Notes: generated by a model from the sequence alone, not told the origin. DNA of 64,000 nucleotides from DASTPP01 sp035762175 (GCA_035762175.1 DASTPP010000146.1:1-64000); one strand, 5' to 3'. Shown: positions 8,241 through 17,151, counted from the stretch's first letter. Numbers and translations: made by a program.

Positions 8241-8297
8241 TCTGCGCCCCCCGGTCGGGCAGGGCGCGTCGCGGGGGCGGCGCGGCCCCGGGGAAGG

Positions 8298-8987
8298 TTA
8301 TTTCATGAGCCCCGCGTTGAGCGTGAGCGCCCAGAGGTCGACGCACCAGCGCAGGGGCTTCGGGGGGCCGGGGCGCGCGTACGAATGACGCGGCGGCTCG
8401 ACGCTGCGCAGGCTCACCTTGCCGCCCGGGCCGCGCTCGAGCACGTACAGGTTGCGCTCGATGGCCATGTTGCCCCGGCGGCCCTGGCCGCCGTCGACGC
8501 ACTCGAGGCGCCGGTAGGCCTCGCCTTCGGACGTCTCGGTCAGCTCGTCGACGACGCACGAGAGGTGGACGGCGTTGCCGGCGCCCGCCAGCAGCGCGTC
8601 GCCGGGGGCCGGCTCGAACGAGGCGAGCGCCTCGCCCTCGACGATCGCGCCGAAGGCCCGGGCCACCGCCTCGGCGTCGGCCACCGCCCGGCCGACCCGC
8701 CGCTCGTAGGGCTCGGCGAGCACGGCGTGCGAGACGCCGAGCAGGCGGCAGCACGCGAGGAAGCGCAGCGCGCACGAGAACATGTCGTCGGCCGCGCGCT
8801 TTCGCCAGGCCGGCCGGTCGTTCGGAAAGATGAGCTCTTCGTACTGCGCCGACGTCTTGCCCGACGAGCGCAGGCCCTCGTGGCTCTTGTAAAAGGCCCC
8901 GACGCGCCGGCGCAGCTCGGCCTGATCGAGCAAGTGTGCCCCGAAGCTGCCCAGGCCATCGAAAAAACCGCCGCCCGCTGCTGCCAT
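8298..8987 (-). CDS. Unknown protein, possible papain-fold (NlpC/CHAP-like) hydrolase
   Basis: A 229-residue protein without a signal peptide. A possible catalytic Cys lies in DDMFSCALRFLACCRLLG, a possible His in GDALLAGAGNAVHLSCVVDEL and a third polar residue in NMAIERNLYVLE. The order Cys - GDA/H - polar, with a strand-rich second half, recalls NlpC/P60 or CHAP amidases, but this is a weak structural guess. The gene has a clear ATG (8987) and lies same-strand between the AGE-like lipoprotein and RNase D. No confident family. Confidence 0.6.
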   Translation of the reverse strand: MAAAGGGFFDGLGSFGAHLLDQAELRRRVGAFYKSHEGLRSSGKTSAQYEELIFPNDRPAWRKRAADDMFSCALRFLACCRLLGVSHAVLAEPYERRVGRAVADAEAVARAFGAIVEGEALASFEPAPGDALLAGAGNAVHLSCVVDELTETSEGEAYRRLECVDGGQGRRGNMAIERNLYVLERGPGGKVSLRSVEPPRHSYARPGPPKPLRWCVDLWALTLNAGLMK

Positions 8988-9207
8988 CGAACCCCCCCGC
9001 GCCCGAGGTACGCCGCGCCCTTCACCGGGCGCATCGACATGACGATACGGCCGGCCGGGCGCAATTTCAAAAGCCGCCGACTCGCACCTTGTGTGGGAAC
9101 CTGGGCTCGCTTTCCGCCGCGGGCCGTGCGGCAGCGGTTTTCGGCTCGCGCCCGGGGCCGCCCGAGGGGGCCGCCCGGGGCGGGCCGGCCGATGCGCCTG
9201 CTCGCGC

Positions 9208-10767
9208 TCAGCGCAAATCGCGGAAGGTGACGCGCAGGCCCGAAAGGCCGGCGAACTCGGGCGAGGCGGGCAGGGGCTCGGGCGACGAGGCGGCGATGGT
9301 GCCGCGAAACAGGTAGGGGCGAATGCGGTCGCGCTCGGGCGCGCGCCGGAAGGCGTAGTGGAGCTCGACGGGGCGCCGCTGCAGGCCCGCGGTGGTGAGC
9401 AGGGCGACGAGCGCGTGCTCGGTCGAGTGGTAGCCGTTCTTCCAGTGGAAGGCCTTGGGCACGCGCCGCGGCCGCCCGAGATCGTTGGGCCACTCGGCCG
9501 ACACGAAGGGCCAGACCTCGTGGCCCTCGCGGTCGACGAAGCGCTCGAACCAGCAAGCGTAGGCCCCGGGCAGGTAGCGCGCGAGCGCGCGATCGCGCAG
9601 GGCGAGCGTGGCGGCCGCCTGGTCGAGCTCGGCCGAGGCCCACCACACCGAGCCGCGGTCGAGCTCGCCCGAGGGGCCGACGCCCGAGGCCCAGCAGCCC
9701 GAGGGCTGCGCGGCGCGCGCGAGCAGGCGCGGGGCGTGCTCGCGCGCGAAGGCGACGAGGGCGGCGTCGCCGACGAGCTCGCCGACGAGGAGGACCATCC
9801 ACAGGGCCTTGATCGAGTGGCCGAAGTCGGTGTTGTTGCTGCCGAGGCGCCGGCGCTCGGGCTCGTGAATGGCGCCCCAGAAGAGGCCTTGCTCGGGCGC
9901 GTAGAAGCGGTCGACGAGGGCGCGGGCGAGGCGGCCGAGATCGCCGAGCCAGCGGCCGCGGGCCGGCTCGTCGAGCAGGGGGGCGACCAGCAAGAGGTAG
10001 GCGTTGATCTGGTCGAGCAGCGCGACGAGCTCTCGCTGCTCGGGCCGGCCCGCCTCGCCCGCCTCGAGCACCCAGCGCACGAGGCCGGTCGAGGGCTCGT
10101 AGTACGAGCCGAAGACGTGGTCTTTGAGCCGCACGAGATCGGCGAGCACGTCGGGGTCGCGGGTCAGGTAGTAATAAAAGGCGAGGCCGAGCTGGGCGTA
10201 GGCGAGATCTTGGGCGGTGCGCTGGGGCGGCGGCGGGCCCGGCCGCCCGGCGCGCCAGTAGGTCACGGCGCTGCCGGTGTCGCGCTCGTAGGCGTGGCGA
10301 CGCAGGTAATCGACCCCGGCGCGCGCGTAGGCGAGCAGGGTGGGGTCGCCCGTCACGTGAAAGCCCACGCCGTAGGCGAAGGCCTGGCGCGACTTCATGC
10401 GCGTGTACTCGGCGTCGAGCTCGCGCGCGACCCAGGGCGGGGCCGCCTCGAAGCCGGGGCAGGGCGCTTCGGGCCGGTACGCCCGGCCGTCGAGGCAGCG
10501 GAAGGTCGGGAAGTTGCCGAGGGGCTCGCCGAGGGCCTCGGGGCGCGTCCAGAAGGGCAGGAGCTCGTTCGCGAGGTGGGCGCGCCAGCGCTCGGGGCCG
10601 GGCAGCGACGCGACGACGGGGTCGCCCTCGGGCCGCCCGGCGCTCGGGGCGGGGGCGGGCGCCGAGGGCGCGGGGCGCTCGGGGGCCGTCGCGCACGCGC
10701 CCGAGAGCGCGAGGGCGGCGAGGGCGAGGCGCGGGCGGAGGCGGTGGGCGCGCGGCACGGCCGCCAT
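9208..10767 (-). CDS. AGE-family (alpha/alpha)6-barrel lipoprotein
   Basis: 519 residues starting with a lipoprotein signal (LALAALALSGAC). The body is a string of helical hairpins typical of N-acylglucosamine 2-epimerase/cellobiose 2-epimerase-like barrels. Recognisable active-site-like segments are FGHSIKALWMVLLVGE (compare the conserved GHxxE/K helix) and KAFHWKNGYHSTEHALVALL, where the HxxEHA motif occurs. An exported, lipid-anchored member is unusual for a sugar epimerase, so the substrate may be a periplasmic oligosaccharide, or the protein may be a non-epimerase relative. Start ATG 10767 directly precedes the signal peptide. Assignment to the fold is moderate to good; activity is unknown. 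Confidence 0.75.
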   Translation of the reverse strand: MAAVPRAHRLRPRLALAALALSGACATAPERPAPSAPAPAPSAGRPEGDPVVASLPGPERWRAHLANELLPFWTRPEALGEPLGNFPTFRCLDGRAYRPEAPCPGFEAAPPWVARELDAEYTRMKSRQAFAYGVGFHVTGDPTLLAYARAGVDYLRRHAYERDTGSAVTYWRAGRPGPPPPQRTAQDLAYAQLGLAFYYYLTRDPDVLADLVRLKDHVFGSYYEPSTGLVRWVLEAGEAGRPEQRELVALLDQINAYLLLVAPLLDEPARGRWLGDLGRLARALVDRFYAPEQGLFWGAIHEPERRRLGSNNTDFGHSIKALWMVLLVGELVGDAALVAFAREHAPRLLARAAQPSGCWASGVGPSGELDRGSVWWASAELDQAAATLALRDRALARYLPGAYACWFERFVDREGHEVWPFVSAEWPNDLGRPRRVPKAFHWKNGYHSTEHALVALLTTAGLQRRPVELHYAFRRAPERDRIRPYLFRGTIAASSPEPLPASPEFAGLSGLRVTFRDLR

Positions 10768-10810
10768 CGTACGAAGCGGGGCGGGCCCGAGCGAGCCTTT
10801 CGCGCCCCGC

Positions 10811-12382
10811 TCAGCCCCGCGCGTAGGCCGTCAGGGCCTCGGGGTCGTTGGCGGCGGCGCGGGCGGCGGCGAGCGAGACGCGCTGGGCGCGCACCAGGTC
10901 GGCGAGGCAGCGCTCGAGGGTCTGCATGCCCTCGCGGCCGCCCGACTGCATCGCCGTCGCGAGCTGCGCCGTGCGCCCCTCGCGGATGATGTTCGCGACG
11001 TTGTGCGTGCCCCGCAGCACCTCGAGCGCGGGCAGGCGCCCGGCGCCGCGCGCGTCGGGCAGCAGGCGCTGGGCGACGACCGCGCGCAGCGCGTCGGCGA
11101 GCTGGGCGCGGACCTGCTGCTGGCGCTCGGCGGGGTACGCGTCGACGATGCGCTCGACGGCGGAGGCGGCCGAGCGGCTGTGCAGGCTGGTGAGCACGAG
11201 GTGGCCCGTCTCGGCCGCCGTCAGCGCGAGGCTGATGGTCTCGGGGTCGCGCATCTCGCCGATGAGCAGCACGTCGGGGTCTTCGCGCAGCGCGTCGCGC
11301 AGCCCCGTCGCGAAGTCGCGCACCTCGCGGCCGATCTGGCGCTGGCGCACCAGGCCGCGGCCGCCCTCGGCCCGCAGCTCGTATTCGATGGGGTCTTCGA
11401 GGCTGATGAGCAGGGGCCCGCGGCGGCGCAGCGCCTCGCGGGCGAGCGCCGCCAGCGTCGTGCTCTTGCCCGAGCCGGTGGCGCCGCACACGACGACGAG
11501 CCCGTGCGGCAGGTCGACGAGCTCGTCGAGGGGGGCGGGCAGCTTGAGCTCGGAGAGCTCGGGCGCCTGGCGGTAGAGCACGCGCGCGGCCGCGGCGAGG
11601 CCGCCCGCGGCGCGGTAAACGTTGAGGCGGAAGCGCGCGCCGCCCGGCAGCACGAGGGCGAGGTCGGCCGAGCGCCCCTCGGCCAGCCGCCGCCGCACCG
11701 AGGGCGTCAGGCAGCCGGCGAGCACCCGCTCGGCGTCGGCGGGAGGCTCGTCGGTCAGCGCCAGCAGGCGGCCGTTGACGCGCAAGACCGGGGCCTCGCC
11801 CGAGAGCAGGTGCAGATCGCTCGCCCCGAGCGCGACGGCGCGATCGAGCAGTTGCTCGAGCAGGGGCCCCGCTTCGGGCGCCGCCTCGGGCGCCGCCGGC
11901 GCGGCGGCCTCGACGAACGGCGGCGCGGCGGCGGGCGGCCTCGGCGCGGCCGCGTCGGCGGGCGGGGCGAGCGGGCGCGCGGCGGGCGCTTCGTCAGGCA
12001 GGCCGGCCCCGGAGGGGGCCCGGCCGCGGGCGGGCGGCGCGGGCGGCGTGGCGGCCGGCGGCGGGCGCACGTTGCGGGCGAAGACCGCGTCGATGGCGAA
12101 GGCGGGCGCCCCCTCGCGCGCGCTCAAGACGACGGCGAAGGCGCCGAGGCCCGCGGGCTCGTACGAGAACTCGACGCGCTCGCCGAGCCGCAGGCTTCGC
12201 TCGCGCTCGTCGGAGAGCAGCGGGCCCAGCAGGTGCCGCAGCATCTCTTCGGACGTCGCCGGGATGGAGAGGCGCTTCGGCACGCCGAGCGCCAGCATCT
12301 TCGGCGCCCGATCGGTGCCGAGGCGCAGCTCGTCGGCCCCCTGTTGCACGACGATGTTCAAGATGCTGTCGATGCCTGCCAC
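10811..12382 (-). CDS. PilT-like secretion/pilus ATPase with duplicated N-terminal domain
   Basis: 523 residues. The C-terminal 350 residues are a complete PilT/GspE-type ATPase: N-domain (GASDLHLLSGEAPVLRVNG), Walker A GATGSGKST, Asp box ISLEDPIEYEL, Walker B DPDVLLIGEMRDPET, His box TGHLVLTSLHS. Myxobacterial PilT drives retraction of type IV pili (twitching). Unusually the first 105 residues form a second, degenerate copy of the PilT N-domain (GADELRLGTDRAPKMLALG) joined by a 70-residue Pro/Ala linker. The start is GTG 12382. A lone extra PilT paralog away from a pil cluster is common in myxobacteria; the real role may be regulatory. Confidence 0.88.
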   Translation of the reverse strand: MAGIDSILNIVVQQGADELRLGTDRAPKMLALGVPKRLSIPATSEEMLRHLLGPLLSDERERSLRLGERVEFSYEPAGLGAFAVVLSAREGAPAFAIDAVFARNVRPPPAATPPAPPARGRAPSGAGLPDEAPAARPLAPPADAAAPRPPAAAPPFVEAAAPAAPEAAPEAGPLLEQLLDRAVALGASDLHLLSGEAPVLRVNGRLLALTDEPPADAERVLAGCLTPSVRRRLAEGRSADLALVLPGGARFRLNVYRAAGGLAAAARVLYRQAPELSELKLPAPLDELVDLPHGLVVVCGATGSGKSTTLAALAREALRRRGPLLISLEDPIEYELRAEGGRGLVRQRQIGREVRDFATGLRDALREDPDVLLIGEMRDPETISLALTAAETGHLVLTSLHSRSAASAVERIVDAYPAERQQQVRAQLADALRAVVAQRLLPDARGAGRLPALEVLRGTHNVANIIREGRTAQLATAMQSGGREGMQTLERCLADLVRAQRVSLAAARAAANDPEALTAYARG

Positions 12383-12834
12383 GCCCGCTCGCCTCCGCGA
12401 CGCCTAACCCCGCACCTGGCCCGCGCCTTCCCGGCCGGGGGCGGGGCCCCCCTCGGCGCGGGCGCGCCGCCTACTAATCTCGCCGCCGAGCCGGCGGGGG
12501 CCGCCGAGCCGGCGGGGGCCGCCTCGTGGTGGCCGTCGTCGTGCGGGTGGGTGTGGCACTCTTTGCCGCCCGCCTTGTCGTGACAATGCTCGTGCTCGTG
12601 CGCCACGCCAGGCTGGGCGGGGTGGACCGCGGCCGACCCCACCGGCGACGTGCTGTCGTTGTGCCTGTGCCGGTCGTTGTGCGGGTGCGTATGGCACTCT
12701 TGGGTGCCGTCGGCCCTGTCGTGGCAGTGCTCGTGCTCGTGCGTCGGGCCCTCGATCGAGCGATTTTGGCCGCCGCAACCGGAGAGCGCGAGCGAGAGGG
12801 CGAGGGGGGCGAGCGGGCGCGCGACCATGCCCAT
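12358..12834 (-). CDS. His-rich lipoprotein, probable metal binder
   Basis: About 158 residues. The N-terminus MGMVARPLAPLALSLALSGC is a lipoprotein signal. The mature part contains two near-identical blocks, HEHEHCHDRADGTQECHTHPH and HEHEHCHDKAGGKECHTHPHDD, each with eight or nine His and two Cys, separated by 35 residues. Such blocks bind Zn, Ni or Cu in the periplasm and act as buffers or chaperones. The last 45 residues are less natural and the frame overlaps the PilT start by 25 bases. A nearby TAG in another frame (12474) raises the possibility that the real end is there after an indel. No transporter is adjacent. Confidence 0.6.
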   Translation of the reverse strand: MGMVARPLAPLALSLALSGCGGQNRSIEGPTHEHEHCHDRADGTQECHTHPHNDRHRHNDSTSPVGSAAVHPAQPGVAHEHEHCHDKAGGKECHTHPHDDGHHEAAPAGSAAPAGSAARLVGGAPAPRGAPPPAGKARARCGVRRRGGERAWQASTAS

Positions 12835-13466
12835 TTCGTGTAGCGGAAGCGCGCGCGTCCGTCGAGGCGCCCCCCCCCGCGCCGGCCGGGGCCCCCTCGA
12901 CGGCCGGCGCGCGCGGGGGCGGGCGTCCGTGCGCCGGCGCAAGGCGCTCGCCGCCAAGCGCCGGCCGGCGCGCGCGGGGGCGGGCGGCGCCCTAACGTGC
13001 GGGCGTCGTGCGGGGCGCCCTCTGCCTTCCAGGGGCGCTCGCGCAGGGCGCGCTTGACCCACGCGAGGTGGCGCTTCTCGTCGTCGTAGTTCTTTTCGAT
13101 CACGCTGCGCTGCTCGGGCGTGAAGGGCCGCTCGAGCGCCGAATGGTACGCGTGGTTCGTCAGCTCTTCGTTCGCCAGCATGGCGAGCAGGGCGGCCTCG
13201 ACGCCGGCGCTGCTGGTGGCGGCCGTGAAGCCCTTGAGCAGCGCGCCCTTCAGGTCGGGCTTTCGCTCGACCGGCTCGCCGCCGGCGGCGACGAGGAGGG
13301 CGTTGAGGTCTTGCACGTGGCGCAGGTGTTCGACGCGGAAGCCGTCGAGCTCCTGGCGGACCGAGGGCACGTCGACTCGGTCGATGGCCGCCTCGTACGA
13401 AGCGGCGGCGTCGACGTCGAGCTGGGCGAGGCGTTGCAGGTGATAAACGAGGTCTCGGTGGCTCAT
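12474..13466 (-). CDS. Ferritin-like domain protein (DUF2383-like), run-on 3' end
   Basis: The first 155 residues, from ATG 13466, are a natural helical bundle: HRDLVYHLQRLAQLDVDAA, YEAAIDRV, FRVEHLRHVQDLNALL, ALLAMLANEELTNHAYHSAL and NYDDEKRHLAWVKRAL. The repeated ExxH pairs (VEHLRH, EELTNH, DEKRH) are ferritin-like di-metal ligands. After about residue 155 the composition collapses and the frame only stays open by chance through the His-rich lipoprotein down to 12474. A TAG in the neighbouring frame at 12994-12992 is a more likely natural end. Ferritin-like DUF2383 proteins are cytoplasmic helical proteins of unclear function, often linked to stress. Confidence 0.7.
   Translation of the reverse strand: MSHRDLVYHLQRLAQLDVDAAASYEAAIDRVDVPSVRQELDGFRVEHLRHVQDLNALLVAAGGEPVERKPDLKGALLKGFTAATSSAGVEAALLAMLANEELTNHAYHSALERPFTPEQRSVIEKNYDDEKRHLAWVKRALRERPWKAEGAPHDARTLGRRPPPRAPAGAWRRAPCAGARTPAPARAGRRGGPGRRGGGRLDGRARFRYTKWAWSRARSPPSPSRSRSPVAAAKIARSRARRTSTSTATTGPTAPKSAIRTRTTTGTGTTTARRRWGRPRSTPPSLAWRTSTSIVTTRRAAKSATPTRTTTATTRRPPPARRPPPARRRD
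12900..12985. repeat. Direct repeat of 24 bp
   Basis: A 24-bp segment whose core is GGCCGGCGCGCGCGGGGGCG occurs near 12901 and again near 12962, flanking a short segment. It lies between the ferritin-like domain and the His-rich lipoprotein start. It could be a REP-like element or a simple duplication. Confidence 0.5.
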
Positions 13467-13671
13467 GACGCCCCGCCCCATGCGCCTGCCGGGCCAACGA
13501 CGAATTGGCCAAAAATGGCCGCTCGGTCGATCTGACGCGCCCGCCGCAGGGGCGTGAGACGCCCCGGGTGGGGCGAAACGCTACGGCCCCCTCGGGCTCA
13601 CGAACCGGGCCCTCCGGCCCCCCTCACGTCGAACCCGGATTTCGCCTTTGTACGCCCCGAAAGGCGGCGCG

Positions 13672-14673
13672 TCAGGGCGCGAAGGGGCTCGTGCAGAGGG
13701 CGCCGTAGTCGTCGCGCCGGTCGGGCAGGGGCGCCGAGCACACGCCCCCGGCGCAGGCGCCCTCGCACTCGGCCTGGCGCGCACAGGGCGCGCCCGCGGC
13801 GCGGCGCGGCAGGCAGCTCTTCGAGGCCAGGTCGCAATAGCCCGCCCCGTCGCAGGCGTCGGGGGCGTCGTCGCAGGGCGAGCCCGGCGCGCGCGGCGCC
13901 TCGCAGGCCGACTGCCCGTTGCAAAAGGTGCCGCCGCCGCACGCGCCCTCGGCCCCTCGCTCGCAGGGTTGCCCGGCGCCGGGCGAGGGCGCCTGGCAGG
14001 TGCCGTCGCCCGCGCAGTAAAGGCCCGCCTGGCAGGCGCGGGTGACGCCGGGGCGCGCGTCGGGTCGCGGCGCCGCCCCCGTGTCGCAGGGCCCGGCCTC
14101 GCCGCCGTAGGCGATCACCTCGCAGGTGCGGCCGTAGCCGCCCGCGCGATCGTTGATGGTGCAGGTGGCGAGGGCGTCGGGCTCGGCCGGGGCGGCGCAC
14201 TGCCAGGTGCCGGCGCAGAGCTCGCCCGGGCCGGCCGAGCCGCGCGGCCGAAAGACCCGCCCGCAGGCCCGCTCGAAGTCGGACCCCGGGCCGAACGACC
14301 CTTCGCCGAAGGGCGCGCAGGGCGAGAGCGGCGAGGCGAGCGCGCGGAGGCAGGCCGCGGCGCTGCCCGGGTCGTAGTCGTACTTGGCTTCGTCGAAGAG
14401 GGCCTCGGGCAAGGTCGCGCGCGCCGACCCGCGGCACGCCCCGCGGTCGAGCGGCAGGGCGCGCGAGTCGCAGCAGGCCGCGACGAGGTCGCAGAGCGTC
14501 GACTCGTACTGGGTCACGAATTGCGCCGCGGTCGCCGGCCCCCTCCCGTCGCTGTCGACGCTGCACCCGGGCGAGGCCCCGGCCGGCAGGAGGGCGAGGG
14601 CGAGCGCGGCCAGGCGCCGCGCGCCGGGCGCCCGCCAGCGGCGAGGGGGCGGGGGGAGGGCGGGGCCGGTCAA
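13672..14673 (-). CDS. Cys-rich secreted lipoprotein (Dickkopf-like repeats)
   Basis: About 333 residues. After a signal-like stretch (LAALALALLPAGASPGC) the protein has roughly 30 cysteines in spaced clusters such as GQPCERGAEGACGGGTFC, SPCDDAPDACDGAGYC and GAPCARQAECEGACAGGVC. This is the pattern of the disulfide-rich, Dickkopf-N-like lipoproteins that are abundant in myxobacteria. The only fitting start is TTG 14673, which overlaps the stop of the preceding hydroxylase gene as TTGA, so translation is probably coupled. Function unknown; probably displayed on the cell surface. Confidence 0.75.
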   Translation of the reverse strand: MTGPALPPPPRRWRAPGARRLAALALALLPAGASPGCSVDSDGRGPATAAQFVTQYESTLCDLVAACCDSRALPLDRGACRGSARATLPEALFDEAKYDYDPGSAAACLRALASPLSPCAPFGEGSFGPGSDFERACGRVFRPRGSAGPGELCAGTWQCAAPAEPDALATCTINDRAGGYGRTCEVIAYGGEAGPCDTGAAPRPDARPGVTRACQAGLYCAGDGTCQAPSPGAGQPCERGAEGACGGGTFCNGQSACEAPRAPGSPCDDAPDACDGAGYCDLASKSCLPRRAAGAPCARQAECEGACAGGVCSAPLPDRRDDYGALCTSPFAP

Positions 14674-15467
14674 GGCGCCCGCGCGGCGTCGGCCCGCGCG
14701 CCTTCGGGAGCCGCTTCGGCGTCGGCCCGCGCGCCTGCGGAGGCCGCGGCGGCGGGCGAGGCGGCCCGGCCGCGGTGGCGTGTGCCGAAGAGCCAGTCGC
14801 CGATGGGGAAGGTGATGTTGAAGTTGTACTTGCCCATCAGGCCGAGATCGTGGTGCGCGGTGTGCAGCGCGCGCAAGGCCCGCACGAGCGAGAGGCGGGC
14901 GACGAACGAGCCGGGCGGCAGGTGGTAGGCGAGGTGCAGCCACTCGTAGAGCAGATAGTAGCCGACGGCGGTGGCGGCGAAGAGGCGCGCGGCGTTCGGC
15001 GAGGCGAACAGGTACACGAGCGTGCCCGCGGGCAGCACGAAGGCGAGGGCGAAGAAGACGAGCAACACGGGCGGAAAGAGCACCATCTGCACGTCGCGCG
15101 ACGACTCGAGCGCCATCGCGTCGTGGGTGTAAAAGTGGTGGTGCTGGCGCGCGTGGCGCCGGTAGACGAGCCCGAGGCCGCGCCAGGGCCGGTGCATCGG
15201 GTGGCGGTGCCCGCCGTACTCGGCCAGGTTGGCGAAGACGAAGGTGAGCGGCACCGTGGCGAGCTCGGCGGGCGTCGGCGCCCGGACGCCGCCGAGGGCG
15301 TAGGCGATGCCCGACAGGGCGGCGAGGGTGACGAACGCGAAGTGGGCGGGGCCCGAGTAGCGCGGGCCGATGAACTCGGCCCGGTACGCCTCGCGAAAGC
15401 GCCGCACGGGCTCGGGCGGGGCGTGGCGCTCGTCGTCGGCGCTCGGCGGGGTGGGGTCGGGGGCCAC
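14670..15467 (-). CDS. Fatty acid hydroxylase / sterol desaturase superfamily membrane enzyme
   Basis: 265 residues with about four membrane helices (FAFVTLAALSGIAYALGG, VLLVFFALAFVLPAGTLVYLF, LFAATAVGYYLLYEWLHLAYH). The di-iron histidine boxes are EYGGHRHPMHR, RRHARQHHHFYTHD and LHTAHHDLG, as in fatty-acid hydroxylases and C-5 sterol desaturases. The C-terminal 30 residues are an Ala-rich tail. It uses O2 and electrons to hydroxylate or desaturate a lipid in the inner membrane. Start is GTG 15467. The gene is translationally coupled to the downstream Cys-rich lipoprotein, though a functional link is not obvious. Confidence 0.87.
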   Translation of the reverse strand: MAPDPTPPSADDERHAPPEPVRRFREAYRAEFIGPRYSGPAHFAFVTLAALSGIAYALGGVRAPTPAELATVPLTFVFANLAEYGGHRHPMHRPWRGLGLVYRRHARQHHHFYTHDAMALESSRDVQMVLFPPVLLVFFALAFVLPAGTLVYLFASPNAARLFAATAVGYYLLYEWLHLAYHLPPGSFVARLSLVRALRALHTAHHDLGLMGKYNFNITFPIGDWLFGTRHRGRAASPAAAASAGARADAEAAPEGARADAARAP

Positions 15468-15561
15468 GGCGGCTTGAGCCTAACGGAGAGCCGACCCGGC
15501 GTCGACGCCGCGGGGCGGGCCGGCGGCTTGCGCGTGCGGGCGCGGCGATCTTAGCTTGGGT

Positions 15562-17037
15562 ATGGCGCCTGCCGCCCCGAAGAGGCGCGCCCCTTGGGCG
15601 GGCGCGCTCGTCGCGCTCGCGCTCGGCGCGGCGCCCTCGTGCGCCCGGCCGCCCGCCCCGGCGAAGGCCCCCGCGGCCGAGGCGGCGTGGCAGGTTCGGG
15701 TCGAGGCGGGGCCGGGCGGCCGCGAGCTCGCGGTCGAGGCCGACTTGCCGCGCGGGGTGCCCGAAGAGCTCGGCGTCGGCGAGGGGGCCGAGCCCTTCGT
15801 CCGGGGCGTCGAGATCGAGCAGGGCGGCGCCTGGGCCCCCGTCGCGCCCCGGGGCGACGCGTGGCTCGCGCCCGCGTGCGCCGCCCGGGGCTGCCGCGTG
15901 CGCTATCGCTTCTCGCTCGCCGAGGCGGCCGCGGCGCTCGACAACTTCGACCAGGCCGAGGCGTACGGGGGCGAGGCGTTCCTGGCGCCGCCCTCGACCT
16001 GGCTGCTGCGCCCGCTCGCGGCCTCGGGGCCGGCGCGCGTCCGGCTGCGCGTCGTGACGCCGCCCGGGGTCGAGTTCATCACGGGGCTGCGCCGCGAGGG
16101 GGAGGGGGGCCCCTTCGTCTTCGGCGTCGACGATCTGGCCGACGCGCCCTACTCGGGCTTCGGCCGCTTCCGGGTGCGCCCGATCGAGATCGAGGGGGGC
16201 GGGCGGCTCGACCTGGCCTTCACGCCCGGCGCCTTCGGGCTCGACGACGAGCGGCTCGCCGCGTACGTGGCCTCGAGCGCGGCGGCGGTCGCGGCGTTCT
16301 ACGGGCGCTTTCCGGTCGAGCGGGCGCTCGTCGTGCTGACGCAGGTGCGGGGCCGGGGCGTGCCCTTCGGCAAGACCTCGGGCAACGGCGGCGCCGCCAT
16401 CGTCATGCTGCTGGGCGAGTCGCTGCGCGAGGCCGATCTGAGGCGCGACTGGGTGATGGTGCACGAGATGGTGCACCTCGGCTTCCCCTGGCTGCCCGGG
16501 CGGCACCGGTGGCTCGAAGAGGGGCTGGCGACGTACGTCGAGCCGCTCGTGCGCCTGCGGGCGGGGCTGGTGGCCGAAGAAGACATCTGGCGCGAATTCG
16601 TCGAGCGGATGCCCCAGGGCCTGCCGCGCCCGGGCGATCGGGGCCTCGACCGCACCCCGACCTGGGGGCGTACGTACTGGGGCGGGGCGATCTTTTGCTT
16701 GCTCGCCGACGTCGAGATCCGCAAGCGCACGGGCGGCGCCCGCTCGCTCGAGGACGCGCTGCGCGGCGTCGTGCGCGCGGGCGGCAACGCGAGCGCGCGC
16801 TGGGGCATCGGCGAGGCGCTCGCGGCCGGCGACGCGGCGGTCGGCGTGCCCGTCTTGCGCGAGCTCTACGACGCCATGGCCGAGCGGCCGGCGCCGGTCG
16901 ACCTGCCGCGGCTCTGGCGCGAGCTCGGGGTGCGGTCCGAGGGCGGGCGCGTGCGCTTCGACGACCGGGCGCCGCTCGCCGCCGTCCGCGAGGGCATCAC
17001 GGGCGGGGGCCGGGGGCGCGGGCCCAAGGCGCTCTAG
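15562..17037 (+). CDS. Gluzincin metallopeptidase-like lipoprotein (M1/M61 type)
   Basis: 491 residues. The signal ends in a lipobox-like APSC. After a beta-rich N-terminal domain the zinc site is VHEMVHLGFPWLP..HRWLEEGLATY: HExxH with the third ligand Glu 22 residues from the first His. The following helical domain has ARSLEDALRGVV and a YWGGAIFCLLADVEIRKRT segment, as in M61 glycyl aminopeptidases and relatives. It probably acts on peptides in the periplasm or at the surface. ATG 15562 is preferred over a TTG two codons upstream. It is divergent from the hydroxylase gene, with a 94-bp gap that must hold both promoters. Confidence 0.85.
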   Translation: MAPAAPKRRAPWAGALVALALGAAPSCARPPAPAKAPAAEAAWQVRVEAGPGGRELAVEADLPRGVPEELGVGEGAEPFVRGVEIEQGGAWAPVAPRGDAWLAPACAARGCRVRYRFSLAEAAAALDNFDQAEAYGGEAFLAPPSTWLLRPLAASGPARVRLRVVTPPGVEFITGLRREGEGGPFVFGVDDLADAPYSGFGRFRVRPIEIEGGGRLDLAFTPGAFGLDDERLAAYVASSAAAVAAFYGRFPVERALVVLTQVRGRGVPFGKTSGNGGAAIVMLLGESLREADLRRDWVMVHEMVHLGFPWLPGRHRWLEEGLATYVEPLVRLRAGLVAEEDIWREFVERMPQGLPRPGDRGLDRTPTWGRTYWGGAIFCLLADVEIRKRTGGARSLEDALRGVVRAGGNASARWGIGEALAAGDAAVGVPVLRELYDAMAERPAPVDLPRLWRELGVRSEGGRVRFDDRAPLAAVREGITGGGRGRGPKAL

Positions 17038-17151
17038 ACGCGCGGGGCGGCTCCACCGGCGCCGTGCCCTCCGCCCGTGCCCTCGTCACCGGCGCTTCGC
17101 GCGGCCGCGGCGAGGCGCTCGCGCGCCCGCCGCGGCCGCGCGGAGCGCCCC

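Noticed and set aside
13672..16506. 944-residue minus-strand frame across three genes
   Set aside because: Its first two thirds are antisense to the gluzincin protease or out of frame with the fatty-acid hydroxylase; only the last third is the Cys-rich lipoprotein.
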